NCBI RefSeq assembly: GCF_030464885.1
Contig: NZ_JALPRJ010000011.1
Span: forward strand, 62,001-126,000
DNA length: 64,000 bases
Origin: Caballeronia sp. SEWSISQ10-4 2
Lineage (GTDB): Bacteria > Pseudomonadota > Gammaproteobacteria > Burkholderiales > Burkholderiaceae
Direction: 5' to 3'
This document shows positions 16,739 to 24,124 of the stretch, in pieces (position 1 is the first letter of the stretch; each line of letters starts with the position of its first letter). The notes beneath the pieces were generated by a model. That model searched no databases, was not told the origin of the DNA, and worked only from the letters and a program-made list of their open reading frames with translations. A program made the position numbers and the translations under genes.

Positions 16739-17932
16739 ATGAACCTCGCAGACGATCCCAAGCTGGCGACCCTCACCCACGCATCGAGCGCGATTGCCAA
16801 TCCGCTCGCCCTGGACGATGTCATCGCCGAAATCGCCGCGCGCCGCGATGAATTCGATCAGCTCTCGCACGTTCCTCGCGACATGATCGCGACCATGAAA
16901 CGTGCCCGTATTTTCCGCGCAAGCACGCCAAAGTGTTTCGGCGGCGACGCGCTCGCACCCGCTGATTTCCTGCGCGTGCTGGAACGCATCGCGGTGGCGG
17001 ACGGGTCGGCGGCGTGGGTGGCTGCGTTTGGCTCCGCCAATGTATATCTCGCGGCGTTGCCCGTGGAAACCCAGCGTGAAATCTACGCGAGCGGCCCGGA
17101 CCAGGTGTTCGCCGGCGGTCTTTACCCCATACAACCCGCCGTTGCCGCAGCAGGCGGCTGGACCGTGAGCGGCCAATGGCACTTCGCGAGCGGCTGTAAG
17201 GGCGCGGACTGGATCGGCGTGGGCATTGGCGGGGCGCCCGCAGCCAGCGACAGTCCGAGCGCCGGCAAGCCGCTGACGGCGGTGTTTCGCGCGGAAGAAG
17301 TCGAGATCGTCGATAACTGGAATGTGGTCGGCATGCAGGGCACGGGCAGCCATGATCTGCGTTTGAAAGACAAGTTCGTCGCCGATCCGTGGACCTTCGT
17401 GCGCGGCAGCAGCGCGGTGATCGATGAACCCCTGTACAGATATCCTGCTGTTTCGTATCAGGCCGAAGTTCACGCGGCGGTCAACGTCGGACTGGCACGC
17501 GCGGCGCTCGATCTGGCCGCGGAGATCTCCGGCGGCACGAAAACCACGACCGGCGCGCCGCGCCTGGCGGATCGCGCGTACTTCCGCATCGAGCTGGGTC
17601 GCGCTGAAGCGCAATGGCGCAGCGCCCGCGCGTTCTTCTATCAAGCGTCCGAGGATGCCTGGGACGCGATCATGGCCGGTCACCCGGTTACGCTCGAGCA
17701 AGCGAGCCTGTTGCGCCTGAGCGCCACGCACGCGGCCCATGTGTGTGCGGATGTGGTCCAGCAGGCTTACCGGCTGGCCGGTGTCGCGGCAATCTACCGG
17801 AACAACCGGATGCAGCACCTCGTTCGCGATTCCATGGTCGTCACGCAGCACGCCTTCCTGGGCGAAGCGACCTACGACGGCGCGGGCGCCATTTTCGCGG
17901 GCATTGCGCCCGCGATCACGCCGTATCCGTAA
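16739..17932 (+). CDS. iacA: Acyl-CoA-dehydrogenase-like flavin monooxygenase, IacA-like
   Basis: This 397-residue protein has the acyl-CoA dehydrogenase fold used by two-component flavin monooxygenases (HsaA/IacA type): DMIATMKRARIFRASTPKCFGG at the start, the middle GGWTVSGQWHFASGCKGADW, and an ACAD-like helical C-terminus. It likely hydroxylates the aromatic ring with reduced flavin from the reductase encoded 14 bp downstream. In known iac pathways IacA acts first, on indole-3-acetate. ATG 16739 has GGAG 6 bases upstream. The iac assignment rests on the full gene set in this island (A, G; C, D, B, I, H, E; F), not on an alignment. It could instead hydroxylate a related aromatic acid. Confidence 0.72.
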   Translation: MNLADDPKLATLTHASSAIANPLALDDVIAEIAARRDEFDQLSHVPRDMIATMKRARIFRASTPKCFGGDALAPADFLRVLERIAVADGSAAWVAAFGSANVYLAALPVETQREIYASGPDQVFAGGLYPIQPAVAAAGGWTVSGQWHFASGCKGADWIGVGIGGAPAASDSPSAGKPLTAVFRAEEVEIVDNWNVVGMQGTGSHDLRLKDKFVADPWTFVRGSSAVIDEPLYRYPAVSYQAEVHAAVNVGLARAALDLAAEISGGTKTTTGAPRLADRAYFRIELGRAEAQWRSARAFFYQASEDAWDAIMAGHPVTLEQASLLRLSATHAAHVCADVVQQAYRLAGVAAIYRNNRMQHLVRDSMVVTQHAFLGEATYDGAGAIFAGIAPAITPYP

Positions 17933-17945
17933 GCCGGGAGACAGC

Positions 17946-18464
17946 ATGAACGAAATCGATAACCGCAAGTTGTTCCGCGAAGCCATGGCGCATCTGTCGG
18001 CGGCCGTGAACATCATTACGACCGATGGCCCGCACGGCCGGTGCGGCATCACCGCGAGCGCGGTCTGTTCGGTAACGGATAGCCCGCCCACCATGCTCGT
18101 CTGCGTGAACCAGTCGAGCGCGGCGCACGCGGTGTTCGCGGGGAATGGCCATGTCTGCATCAATGTGCTGCCCGGTAATCATCAGGAACTCGCGCGGCAC
18201 TTCGCCGGCATGACCAAGTTGCCGATGAACGCGCGCTTCGAGCAGCAGACTTGGACTGCGGGGCTCCTCGGCACGCCCGTTCTGGCCGATGCCCTCGCGA
18301 GCCTGGAAGGCCGTATTGTCGAAAGGAAGACGGTCGGGTCGCACTCGGTGATGTTTGTGGAAGTGGCCGACATGGTGGTGCGCCACGACGGTGACGGCTT
18401 GATTTATTTCGATCGCAATTTTCATCGGCTGGCGCGTGTGGCCAGCACGCCGGCCCTTTGCTGA
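17946..18464 (+). CDS. iacG: NAD(P)H:flavin reductase, IacG-like
   Basis: This is a 172-residue protein of the HpaC/RutF flavin reductase domain family: SAAVNIITTDGPHGRCGITASAVCSVTDSPPTMLVCVN at the start and FEVADMVVRHDGDGLIYFDRNFHRL-type segments at the end. It supplies reduced FMN or FAD to the monooxygenase just upstream; a GGGAG lies 5 bases before ATG 17946. Pairing with an ACAD-like oxygenase matches iacA/iacG of auxin catabolism. It is the last gene of this short operon. Confidence 0.75.
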   Translation: MNEIDNRKLFREAMAHLSAAVNIITTDGPHGRCGITASAVCSVTDSPPTMLVCVNQSSAAHAVFAGNGHVCINVLPGNHQELARHFAGMTKLPMNARFEQQTWTAGLLGTPVLADALASLEGRIVERKTVGSHSVMFVEVADMVVRHDGDGLIYFDRNFHRLARVASTPALC

Positions 18465-18485
18465 AAGCTGAGCCAAGCTCGCGCG

Positions 18486-19190
18486 TCAGGCGTTCTTGAA
18501 GTCGCGCGCAATGCTGATCGCCGGGAAATGCGGGCTCGCGCCGCTGAACGGCGGGAAGTTCTTGAAGTCGGCGCGCATCTCGTGGCGCACCGGCGACGCC
18601 AGCGCGGCGTTTAACGCGTCCGGCGAATCGAAGACCACTTTGTTGCGCTGCATCGCGTTCGATCGCGCAACCGGCAGCGCGCCGCGATAATCCATCCGTG
18701 TGTAGATCTCGATCTCCCGAATACCGGGAAAACGGGCCATGATCGGCGGGTGACTATCGATGTAATGACCCAGCCACGCATTCAAATCTTCCGCAGGACC
18801 CTCGTAGCTGACCATGTAAGAGCAGCGCGTGTCATCGGCCGGTAGCGAGCCCGGATCGGGCACCGGAAAGCGCCGCACGGCCATGACCTGCTGCGTCAGA
18901 TCGCATTCTTTCAACCCCGGCAAATTCAATAGCGCATGCGCCTTGCCGCCTTCGCGCAAGACGTTTTCCAATGCATCGATACTGTCGAAATAAAGCTGCA
19001 GCGTGCAACGCGGCGGCGCTTCGGCGTGCAGATACGGATCGTTCGCACCGCCTTCCACGGGCATATGGACCACGACGCGCTTGATGCCGGGGAAGGTCGC
19101 GGCAATGTCGTGAATCGTCTGAGGATCGACCGTTTGCGCCATCTCAGTCGTGGCGCGCTCGGTCGCAATCAGAAAAAGGCAGACATCCAT
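18486..19190 (-). CDS. EthD/NIPSNAP-like duplicated alpha-beta barrel protein
   Basis: This 234-residue protein has two similar halves, each with the ferredoxin-like dimeric barrel pattern (SHPPIMARFPGIREIEIYTRM in the second half; TFPGIKRVVVHMP in the first). Such EthD-type domains occur in small accessory proteins of aromatic degradation whose reaction is often unknown. ATG 19190 is preferred, with GGAAG upstream; the longer frame runs into the operator. It is divergent from the SRPBCC gene at 19349, and both share the operator at 19264-19279. On the minus strand TTGCAA-N16-TATTAT spans the same operator. Confidence 0.7.
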   Translation of the reverse strand: MDVCLFLIATERATTEMAQTVDPQTIHDIAATFPGIKRVVVHMPVEGGANDPYLHAEAPPRCTLQLYFDSIDALENVLREGGKAHALLNLPGLKECDLTQQVMAVRRFPVPDPGSLPADDTRCSYMVSYEGPAEDLNAWLGHYIDSHPPIMARFPGIREIEIYTRMDYRGALPVARSNAMQRNKVVFDSPDALNAALASPVRHEMRADFKNFPPFSGASPHFPAISIARDFKNA

Positions 19191-19239
19191 GAATTTTTGC
19201 TTCCGGTCGGACAGGCGGACAACGATTTGGAAACGTCGC

Positions 19240-19279
19240 TTGACGAACACTGTTTCCGATAATAATCTGAATTCAGAAT
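19240..19279. promoter_or_regulatory. Divergent promoter region with exact AATCTGAATTCAGAAT operator
   Basis: On the plus strand TTGACG (19240-19245), 17 bp and TAATCT (19263-19268) form a near-consensus promoter for the SRPBCC gene. The operator AATCTGAATTCAGAAT occupies 19264-19279, over the -10. On the minus strand TTGCAA-N16-TATTAT also crosses the operator and would serve the EthD gene. The same 16-mer occurs at 19829 and 30485. The GntR reader is inferred. Confidence 0.75.
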
Positions 19280-19348
19280 GTTGCAAAAAGCTTTGAGCGC
19301 AGTTTTTCGCGTTCACGTCCTTTTTGAAAAACTACCCGGAAACTCACC

Positions 19349-19798
19349 GTGATCGACACGTATTGTCATAGCAGCAGCATCCGCGTTCAGGCTGACGCTC
19401 AGCGAGCGTTTTTATTGATGGCCGACGGCGAGCGGCAAGGCCGATGGGCGCTGGGAAGCTGGAAGCGCAGAACGGTGGCGGCGCAGACGTTCGTTGGTGA
19501 ATCGATCTTCACGGGCGCTGAAACCTGGGTTCGAATTCATGCCGATCCGGTCGCGCTGACGATCGATTACGAGGTCGGCGGCAATGAAGAAGGCCTGCGA
19601 TTTCGTAATGCCGCGCGCGTATTCGACGGCCCCACGTTAGGGCATCCCGAAGGCACGGCTGTCATCACGCTCTTCACGTGGCGGCTTGCTACGCAATCCG
19701 ACGACGCATGGGCGCAAATCTGCTCGACGCACGAAACCGAGATGTTCCTGATCCGGGCGCTGCTTGAGTCGAACCGCGACGCGGCGGAGGGAAGTTGA
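19349..19798 (+). CDS. SRPBCC-domain protein
   Basis: This 149-residue protein has the START/SRPBCC pattern: SIRVQADAQRAFLLMADGERQGRWALGSWKRR at the start, a central beta region and a C-terminal long helix (ETEMFLIRALLESN). SRPBCC proteins bind hydrophobic ligands and sometimes catalyse cyclisation or hydrolysis. The start is GTG 19349. It is single behind the operator promoter at 19240-19279. Its role in the island may be ligand binding or an accessory step. Confidence 0.75.
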   Translation: MIDTYCHSSSIRVQADAQRAFLLMADGERQGRWALGSWKRRTVAAQTFVGESIFTGAETWVRIHADPVALTIDYEVGGNEEGLRFRNAARVFDGPTLGHPEGTAVITLFTWRLATQSDDAWAQICSTHETEMFLIRALLESNRDAAEGS

Positions 19799-19804
19799 AA
19801 ACGC

Positions 19805-19844
19805 TTGACGCCCAATTTTGAACTCAATAATCTGAATTCAGAAT
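19805..19844 (+). promoter_or_regulatory. Promoter with exact AATCTGAATTCAGAAT operator (aldolase-ABC-thiolase operon)
   Basis: TTGACG at 19805-19810, a 17-bp spacer and TAATCT at 19828-19833 form a strong sigma-70-like promoter. The operator at 19829-19844 overlaps the -10, so a bound repressor would block it. The arrangement is the same as at 19240 and 30461. Confidence 0.78.
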
Positions 19845-19918
19845 TTCGTAAACGTGGTTTCAGATCGACTGATTGAACGCGTTTCAACCGTTTTTGAAGA
19901 AGTCCTTGCAACTATACG

Positions 19919-20680
19919 ATGCAAACAATTCCCGATGTCCGCCCCGCGCCCCGGTCGCTGCAAAAAGCGTTCGCGGAAAAACGCGCTCTGTCGTGCGCGT
20001 GGTTCGCGATGGGCAGCACACCGCTCGTGGAGATTGGCATGACTGCCGCGCCGGATTTGATCGTGATCGACCGGCAGCATGGGTTGTGGGAACGCACCGC
20101 ACTCGAAGCGGTGATCGGCCAGATGCGGTATCAGGTTCCGGTGATTGTGCGCGTGGGCGAGAACTCGGCCCAGGCGATTGCCGAAGCGCTGGACGCCGGC
20201 GCTGCGTCGGCACTGGTTCCGCTGGTCGAATCCGCCGATGAAGCCAGCCGCGCCGTTTCCTTCGGCCGCTATCCACCCTTCGGACAGCGCTCGGCAGGCG
20301 GCGTCAGGCCGCTGATTGCCGGCATCGCAGCGATGAAAAACGACGGCGAGCGCATCTCGATCGGCGTGATGATCGAAACGGTTGCGGGCGTGGAGCAAGT
20401 CGAGGCGATCGCCGCCGTGGAAGGGTTGGGATATCTGTTTATCGGCACGGGCGACCTGTCTTTGTCGCGGGGCGATGTGATGCCGGACGTGATCGAACAG
20501 GACTGCGCGCGCATTTTGAAAGCCGCCCGCGCCAGCCATCTTCCGTGCGGCATCTACACCGGCTCGACGCAAGACGCGCTTGCCGCTCGCGCGATGGGCT
20601 TTGATTTCGTGGTGGCCGCGAGCGACATTGAAGTCGTGCGTTCCGGCTTCGAACAAGCCGTTACGGCGCTTGGAGCCTGA
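19919..20680 (+). CDS. HpcH/HpaI family aldolase
   Basis: This is a 253-residue TIM-barrel aldolase. Typical parts are CAWFAMGSTPLVEIGMTAAPDLIVID, then DRQHG where the family often has D-x-E-H-G, RYPPFGQRSAGG, MIETVAGVEQVEAI with the Glu metal ligand, and FIGTGDLSLS with the Asp ligand. It would cleave a 2-hydroxy-4-oxo or related aldol into pyruvate or glyoxylate and an aldehyde. It is first in a long operon (aldolase, oxidase, ABC permeases and ATPase, regulator, thiolase). No strong ribosome-binding site is seen before ATG 19919. The substrate is unknown. Confidence 0.9.
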   Translation: MQTIPDVRPAPRSLQKAFAEKRALSCAWFAMGSTPLVEIGMTAAPDLIVIDRQHGLWERTALEAVIGQMRYQVPVIVRVGENSAQAIAEALDAGAASALVPLVESADEASRAVSFGRYPPFGQRSAGGVRPLIAGIAAMKNDGERISIGVMIETVAGVEQVEAIAAVEGLGYLFIGTGDLSLSRGDVMPDVIEQDCARILKAARASHLPCGIYTGSTQDALAARAMGFDFVVAASDIEVVRSGFEQAVTALGA

Positions 20681-20688
20681 GCCGGATC

Positions 20689-22125
20689 ATGACGTCATCG
20701 CCCGGCAGTTTCGTCGAACGATTGGTGGCCGAGCTAGGCGCCGACGTGGTGACGCCCGGCGCCGATCTCGGCACCCGGCGCGTGCGGGACTGGAGCGGAA
20801 CGCCGGGCGCCGAACCGATCGCGTTGATCCGGCCGCGCACGACGCAAGAGGTATCGAGAGCGCTCGCATTTTGCCACGCCAACCGGCAGGCGGTCGTCAC
20901 ACAGGGCGGTTTGACCGGCCTCGCGGGTGGCGCCAACCTGTTCGGAGGCGAAGTGGCGCTGAGCCTGGAACGGATGAGCGCTGTGGAGGAAGTCGATACC
21001 GTCTCAGGCACGATTACCGTGCAGGCGGGCGTTGTGCTGCAACGCGTGCAGGAAGCCGCTGATGCCGCAGGCATGATGTTTCCCCTCGATCTGGGCGCGC
21101 GCGGCAGTTGCACGATTGGCGGCAATCTCGCGACGAACGCCGGCGGAAATCGCGTCATCAAATACGGCATGGCGCGCGACCATGTGCTGGGTCTGGAAGC
21201 GGTTCTCGCGGACGGCACCGTGATCAGCGATCTCCACAAGATGATCAAGAACAACAGCGGCTATGACCTGAAGAACCTGTTGATCGGCAGCGAAGGCACG
21301 CTTGGAGTCATCACGCGGGCGGTCATGCGGCTTGCGCCGAGGCCGGCGGGGGTATCGACGGCATGGTGCGGGCTGCCTGACTTCGCGGCCGTCACGCGTT
21401 TGCTGCAGCATGCCCGCGCGCGCATGTCGGGCGGGGTCTCGGCGTTCGAAGTCATGTGGCCGAGCTATTACGACTACGTGCTCGCGAACATCAAGACCGT
21501 GCGCGCGCCGCTCGACACCTCGCATGCGTTCTACGTGCTGCTGGAAAGCATGGGTTCCGATGCCGAAAGACACGCCGAAGAGTTCGAGGCCATGCTGGCC
21601 GAGATGCTCGAAGCCGGCGTGATCGAGAACGCCTCGCTCGCCAGTTCTGCCGCCGATGCCACCCGTTTCTGGGCCGTTCGCGACGCGCCCGCCGAATTCC
21701 CGATCCTTCTGCCGGGCCTTATCGCCTTCGACATCAGCTTCGCGGTTGCGGACATCGGCCAGGTCGCCGCGCAGTGTGAAGCCATGTTGCATGCGCGCTG
21801 GCCCGATATGCGCACACTGGTGTACGGCCATCTCGGCGATGGCAACCTGCACGTCATCGCTCATTTAAAGAACGCGCCGCCCGACCTCGAAGAACATGTT
21901 GACGCCGCCGTCTATGAACTCACGCGCGAATGGCATGGCGCGGTGTCGGCGGAGCATGGCATCGGCGGCAAGAAGCGCGCGTATCTCGGCTACACCCGCG
22001 ACGCCGGCGCGATCGGCGCAATGCGCGCGATCAAGCGCGCCCTCGACCCCTTAAACCTGCTCAACCCCGGCAAGGTGCTCGTTGAAGCTTCGCCGGGTAA
22101 GTCGAGCCCCATTGGAGCGCTGTGA
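20689..22125 (+). CDS. FAD-linked oxidase (GlcD/D-2-hydroxyacid dehydrogenase family)
   Basis: This is a 478-residue flavoprotein. The N-terminal FAD_binding_4 (PCMH) domain has LIRPRTTQEVSRALAFCHANR, QGGLTGLAGGANLFGG and IGGNLATNAGGN. The C-terminal FAD-linked oxidase domain ends with HGIGGKKRAYLGY and LDPLNLLNPGKVL, typical of glycolate, D-lactate and D-2-hydroxyglutarate dehydrogenases. It likely oxidises a 2-hydroxy acid to a 2-oxo acid, which would suit the aldolase just upstream (8 bp apart). It belongs to the GntR-linked operon starting at 19805. Confidence 0.92.
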   Translation: MTSSPGSFVERLVAELGADVVTPGADLGTRRVRDWSGTPGAEPIALIRPRTTQEVSRALAFCHANRQAVVTQGGLTGLAGGANLFGGEVALSLERMSAVEEVDTVSGTITVQAGVVLQRVQEAADAAGMMFPLDLGARGSCTIGGNLATNAGGNRVIKYGMARDHVLGLEAVLADGTVISDLHKMIKNNSGYDLKNLLIGSEGTLGVITRAVMRLAPRPAGVSTAWCGLPDFAAVTRLLQHARARMSGGVSAFEVMWPSYYDYVLANIKTVRAPLDTSHAFYVLLESMGSDAERHAEEFEAMLAEMLEAGVIENASLASSAADATRFWAVRDAPAEFPILLPGLIAFDISFAVADIGQVAAQCEAMLHARWPDMRTLVYGHLGDGNLHVIAHLKNAPPDLEEHVDAAVYELTREWHGAVSAEHGIGGKKRAYLGYTRDAGAIGAMRAIKRALDPLNLLNPGKVLVEASPGKSSPIGAL

Positions 22126-23144
22126 TGCTGCGGCTGATCTCTACTGTCCTTTCGCGCCGGCTCATTGCCGCGATCCCCACGCTGCTGATGCTCTCGCTGA
22201 TCGTGTTCGTCGTGCTGCGCCTCATCCCCGCCGATCCGCTCGCGATGATGCTGCCGCCCAACGCCACGCCCGCCGATGCCGCTTTATTGCGCCATCAGCT
22301 CGGCCTCGATAAACCGATCCCCAGCCAGTTCCTGATCTGGCTCGTGAATGCGCTGCACGGCAACCTCGGGGCATCGATTTCGTTCCAGCAACCGGTCGCC
22401 ATGCTGATCGGCTCGACCTTGCCCGCGACGCTTGAACTCTGTCTCACGGCGCTCGTCATGTCGCTGATCATCAGCGTGCCCGGCGGCGTGTTCGCTTACG
22501 CCGTCACCGATCGCCGCGGTGAGTTGCCGGTCGGCCTCGCCGTCGTGCTGATGCAGTCCGTGCCGTCGTTCTTGTGGGCCTTGTTGCTGATCGCGCTGCT
22601 CGGCGTGTATTTGCCCGTACTGCCGTTTTCCGGCCGCGTCGGCGACGGCATTCCGATGCCGCATCTCACCGGCTTCCTGCTGATCGACTTCCTGGTGAAG
22701 GGCGAATTCAGCGACTGGCTGAGTGCGGCGAGTCATCTTGTGTTGCCATCGCTTGCCCTTGCTTTTGGTTTCGCGCCGCTCGTGATCCGCGTGCTGCGCT
22801 CGAGCTTGCTCGATCAGCGCAACGAGTCGTATGTGGGCGTGGCGCGGTTGCGCGGGGTATCGGAGAGCCGGATCCTGTGGCGTCACATGCTGAAGAACGC
22901 AGCGTTGCCCGCCTTGACCATGATCGGGGTGCAGTTCGGGTTCCTGTTCGGTGGCGCGTTGCTCGTCGAGATGATTTTCTCGTTTCCGGGCGTCGGCAAT
23001 TTGATGGTGCAGGCGGTGCGCAACAACGACCTGGTGCTGATCCAGGGCATCGCGATCGTGTTCTGCGCGCTCATGCTGGTGATCAACGCGATCGTCGACA
23101 CGCTGTACGTGATCATGAATCCGCGCCTGCGCAAAACAGCTTGA
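22122..23144 (+). CDS. Oligopeptide-type ABC permease (DppB family)
   Basis: This is a 340-residue inner-membrane protein with six predicted helices and the DppB motif ESYVGVARLRGVSESRILWRHMLKNAALPAL. A GALLVEMIFSFPGVG segment is typical of the family. Its start overlaps the oxidase stop by 4 bp. It pairs with the permease at 23156 and the fused ATPase at 24121. The likely binding protein is encoded apart, at 31855. Confidence 0.92.
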   Translation: MMLRLISTVLSRRLIAAIPTLLMLSLIVFVVLRLIPADPLAMMLPPNATPADAALLRHQLGLDKPIPSQFLIWLVNALHGNLGASISFQQPVAMLIGSTLPATLELCLTALVMSLIISVPGGVFAYAVTDRRGELPVGLAVVLMQSVPSFLWALLLIALLGVYLPVLPFSGRVGDGIPMPHLTGFLLIDFLVKGEFSDWLSAASHLVLPSLALAFGFAPLVIRVLRSSLLDQRNESYVGVARLRGVSESRILWRHMLKNAALPALTMIGVQFGFLFGGALLVEMIFSFPGVGNLMVQAVRNNDLVLIQGIAIVFCALMLVINAIVDTLYVIMNPRLRKTA

Positions 23145-23155
23145 GCACACACGAA

Positions 23156-24124
23156 ATGTCCACGACCCCGTTGAGTTCGAAGCACGATATGAAGGCCGAC
23201 ATGCTGCGCGAATCCACTTCAGTCGACCCATCGCCGGAAGCCGCCGCGCCGGTTGCGCCGGTTATCGGTAAATCGCCTCGCGCGCGCCGAAAGCCCGCTG
23301 TCAATCTGTGGCTCGGCGGCGCGATCGTGCTGGGCGTGCTGTTCTGCGCCGTGTTCGCGCCGTGGCTCGCGCCGCATAATCCGCTCGATCAGGATTTGCT
23401 GCACATGTTGTCGCCGCCCGCATGGATGGCCGGTGGCGATGCCGCTTTTCCCCTCGGCACAGATAGCCTGGGCCGTGACGTGTTATCGCGCTTGTTATAT
23501 GGCAGCCGTATTGCGCTGACGGTCGCGGTGATTGCCGCGTTTGGCGCGGGTATTGTCGGCAGCGTGCTGGCGATTCTCGCCGGCTATTTCGGTGGCTGGG
23601 TTGATCGCGGCATCAGTTATCTGGTGGATCTGTGGATGTCGTTTCCGCCGGTCGTGTTGTCGCTGGTGCTGATGGTGAGTCTCGGCGTTGGTATAGAGAA
23701 CGTGATTCTGTCGATCGTGCTGGTGGACTGGACGCGCTTTTGCCGCGTCGTACGCTCTGAGGTGATGGTCGTGCGTCAGCGCGACTACGTGCTCGCGGCG
23801 CAACTGCTCAATTTCACGCATCTGCGGATCATGCTGCGCGAAATATTGCCTGCTGCGCTGCCGTTGATGATCACGTTGTTCTCGCTCGAAATGGGTGTGG
23901 CGATCACGGTGGAAGCGCTGCTGAGTTTCATCGGCTTGAGCGTGCCGGCCAATGTGACCGCTTGGGGCGTCATGATCGCGGACGCGCGCGTGTCGATGCA
24001 TGACTCGTTGTCCGGACTCTTGTTACCGGTGCTTGCCATCGTGATCACGGTGCTCGGTTGCAATCTTCTTGGCGACGGCCTGCGGGTCGCGCTCGATCCC
24101 CGCATGCGCGGCAAGGGAGAATGA
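23156..24124 (+). CDS. Oligopeptide-type ABC permease (DppC family)
   Basis: This 322-residue protein has an unusually long Pro/Ala-rich N-terminal extension of about 50 residues, followed by a DppC fold: LGTDSLGRDVLSRLLYGSRIAL, then QRDYVLAAQLLNFTHLRIMLREILPAALP. It is the second channel subunit with 22122-23144. ATG 23156 is the first plausible start; ATG 23189 is an alternative, and neither has a clear ribosome-binding site. It overlaps the ATPase start by a few bases. Confidence 0.9.
   Translation: MSTTPLSSKHDMKADMLRESTSVDPSPEAAAPVAPVIGKSPRARRKPAVNLWLGGAIVLGVLFCAVFAPWLAPHNPLDQDLLHMLSPPAWMAGGDAAFPLGTDSLGRDVLSRLLYGSRIALTVAVIAAFGAGIVGSVLAILAGYFGGWVDRGISYLVDLWMSFPPVVLSLVLMVSLGVGIENVILSIVLVDWTRFCRVVRSEVMVVRQRDYVLAAQLLNFTHLRIMLREILPAALPLMITLFSLEMGVAITVEALLSFIGLSVPANVTAWGVMIADARVSMHDSLSGLLLPVLAIVITVLGCNLLGDGLRVALDPRMRGKGE

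Noticed and set aside
16703-18163. Long open frame on the minus strand opposite iacA and iacG (486 residues)
   Set aside because: It is a GC-rich shadow of well-supported plus-strand genes, with Arg/His-rich composition and no recognised domain.
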